In this document: positions 62,915 through 64,000 of the stretch, piece by piece | Layout: every line of letters starts with the position of its first letter | Numbering within the stretch: position 1 is the stretch's first letter | Position numbers and translations under genes: made by a program | Source: CAWBBA01 sp963729795 | Lineage (GTDB): Bacteria; Desulfobacterota; Desulfomonilia; Desulfomonilales; Desulfomonilaceae | Direction of reading: 5' to 3' | DNA length: 64,000 bases | NCBI GenBank assembly: GCA_963729795.1 | Contig: CAVSPC010000063.1 | Location: 14,823-78,822 of the forward strand | The notes under the pieces: generated by a model | What the model saw: the letters and a program-made list of their open reading frames with translations, nothing else | What the model was told of the DNA's origin: nothing | The model's database searches: none

Positions 62915-62967
62915 ACCCCCGAAAAGGTTGTGTGCAAGTTGTATGCAAATTTCTCGGGGGTTTTTGT
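62915..62967 (+). terminator. Likely terminator after tRNA-Gly
   Basis: ACCCCCGA pairs with TCGGGGGT across about 35 bases and is followed by TTTTTG. The wide loop also holds GTGTGCAAGTTGTATGCAAAT, so other folds are possible. Confidence 0.45.
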
Positions 62968-63097
62968 TTGCGGAGCAGTGGTGGTCGTCATAATACACGT
63001 AAATCCGAAGGAAATACCTACACGGACAGGGTTTGTGTTGGAATCTTGTTCTGTTAGACCCATTCCCAAAGGTTTTGTCCGAACAGAGGTAGCCTGA

Positions 63098-63190
63098 CAC
63101 CGTCATTCCGGCGGAGGCCGGAATCCAGTCTTTTCAATCCCGCGTTCCTCGCGGGACTGGACCCCGGCCTTCGCCGGGGTGACGGGTGGT
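63098..63190. repeat. GTCATTCCGGC...GCCGGAATCCAG repeat
   Basis: ATTCCGGCGGAGGCCGGAAT, CCCGCGTTCCTCGCGGG and CCCCGGCCTTCGCCGGGG occur in series, the family also seen at 3303-3380. Apart from the tRNA terminator there is no gene between 62889 and 63464. Confidence 0.6.
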
Positions 63191-63464
63191 GAACAGGTCA
63201 TTACTTTTGGCAACGGCTATAGACAGCATTTGATCAGATGGGCTCATTCGTTTTCTGCAGGAAACATAGTCTATCTCCTCGTCTTCATTTGGGCTTTTCA
63301 CTACCTCACTTGTTTAAGGCTAGACATTGTATGTGAAAGCTGGTAAGAGAAGCGGCATTAGTAAATTTAGCTCTGTTAATTTTGCGTTGAGGGGCCGCAG
63401 CGCCAATTGTTTCTGCTATTAGGGTTGCAGGATCTGCTGCCGGTCTCAAGTAAAAGGGAGAGGC

Positions 63465-64000
63465 ATGGTGAGTCGGTCCGAGACGGCCAGACAGGTTGCG
63501 CAGGAGCACCTTGACGCCTTTGAAAAGCCGTTCCTGTCTGCCGCAGGCGTCTGGCTCTGGACGAATCGCGGTCAGAGTCTTTTGTGGCTCGACCTCACGA
63601 TCTGCCTTTGCTGTTTTCTAGGGGCCTACTATATCAGATTCTATCTACATCTTCCCGGTGACGAAATCCTTGGACTATCCGTACCAATCGCTCCACTCAC
63701 TCCTTACCTGAAAGCGGCCGCCCTCTGGGCAGGCATGTGGGTCTTTCTTCTCTGGAAGGACCAAGGCTACAGGAGCGATCTGCATTTTTCGGTTCAACTC
63801 ACCGGGCAGATCCGAACAGTGCTGATCACAGGCCTTTATGCCACCGGTTTCCCTGATGGTAGTTTCTTCATGTTCCGTCAGTTATTACTTTCGAGGCTGG
63901 TATATGTAACTGTCTTCGTGGTGGCCGGAGCTTTGCTAATTGTTGTGAGAGTCTGTTTCCACGCTCTCCACCGTCGTCTGGACGAACAGTGCTTCACGGC
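63465..64000 (+). CDS. Polyprenyl-phosphate sugar-1-phosphate transferase, N-terminal part (runs off the window)
   Basis: The ATG at 63465 follows GGGAG by six bases. The visible 178 codons encode a cytoplasmic head (MVSRSETARQVAQEHLDAFE) and membrane segments (LTICLCCFLGAYYIRFYLHL, YLKAAALWAGMWVFLLW, VYVTVFVVAGALLIVVRVCF). The pattern YxRFY, GYRSDLHFSVQLTGQIR and LLLSRLVYV resembles the N-terminal half of WbaP/PssY-type sugar transferases, which start O-antigen or exopolysaccharide units. The catalytic half is not in view, so confidence is moderate. Confidence 0.6.
   Translation, partial: MVSRSETARQVAQEHLDAFEKPFLSAAGVWLWTNRGQSLLWLDLTICLCCFLGAYYIRFYLHLPGDEILGLSVPIAPLTPYLKAAALWAGMWVFLLWKDQGYRSDLHFSVQLTGQIRTVLITGLYATGFPDGSFFMFRQLLLSRLVYVTVFVVAGALLIVVRVCFHALHRRLDEQCFT

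Noticed and set aside
62889..62967. A phage attachment site at the 3' end of tRNA-Gly
   Set aside because: No integrase gene and no second copy of the tRNA end is visible in the window.

Overview
The window reads as a chromosomal segment of a Gram-negative, strictly or largely anaerobic bacterium, most likely a Desulfobacterota (deltaproteobacterial) lineage. Support: a ribonuclease Y gene beside zapB-zapA-6S RNA, a lipoprotein and several signal-peptide exported proteins, a PilY1/minor-pilin cluster, NikR, AMMECR1, a TTG-start GlmS-like giant, a likely selenoprotein, and a very high load of short palindromic repeats. The genus cannot be fixed from the sequence alone (a Desulfomonile-like organism is only a guess).

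Layout. 0-4.2 kb: start of a lipoprotein gene, a barrel-like exported protein, one complete IS element (terminal inverted repeats visible) and a degenerate histidine kinase. 4.5-10 kb: a housekeeping block on the minus strand, with zapB-zapA-6S RNA-rny and glmU-dusB-fis-like. 10.3-15 kb: a LOG-like protein, a TPR/membrane protein and a heparinase II/III-type lyase on the plus strand. 15-21.7 kb (minus): DUF433, YIP1, a PP-loop thiolase-like protein, AMMECR1, argC, guaB, sppA. 22-26 kb: an XRE regulator with an upstream gene remnant, an ABC ATPase, a transglutaminase-like protein and a PHP phosphoesterase. 27-33 kb: a zinc-ribbon/GYF membrane protein, a frameshifted repeat protein, and an 1141-residue GlmS-like protein. 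33-38.7 kb: a lytic-transglycosylase homologue that has lost its catalytic Glu, an HU/IHF protein, two exported proteins and a TPR protein. 38.8-41.8 kb: a PHP-UvrD helicase fusion. 42-45.4 kb: a thioredoxin-like protein, a 46-residue candidate selenoprotein and an ArsR regulator in one operon, then nikR, a broken HicB-like gene, an RHH/RelE toxin-antitoxin pair and a VOC protein. 46.3-56.7 kb (minus): minor pilins pilX, pilW, pilV, fimT, and a frameshifted pilY1. 57.4-64 kb: enoyl-CoA hydratase, a Pro-rich exported protein, EF-G-like GTPase, MOSC protein, tRNA-Gly and the start of a polyprenyl-phosphate sugar transferase.

The most interesting observation is at 42890-43030. A 28-codon membrane-segment gene ends at a UGA that is followed in frame by 17 more codons including a Cys. 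A nine-pair stem with a GGA loop starts 14 nt after the UGA, putting its loop 23 nt from it, as expected for a bacterial SECIS element. It sits between a thioredoxin-fold gene and an ArsR gene, which suggests a redox or metal-linked selenoprotein operon.

Other themes are repeat traffic and small disruptions. Several repeat families recur in the intergenic spaces. Copies lie inside the 5' coding parts of fimT, pilW, pilY1 and the lyase gene. One 165-bp element is nested inside another repeat with an 11-bp duplication. Three genes carry single-base frameshifts, which are either true decay or base-calling errors.
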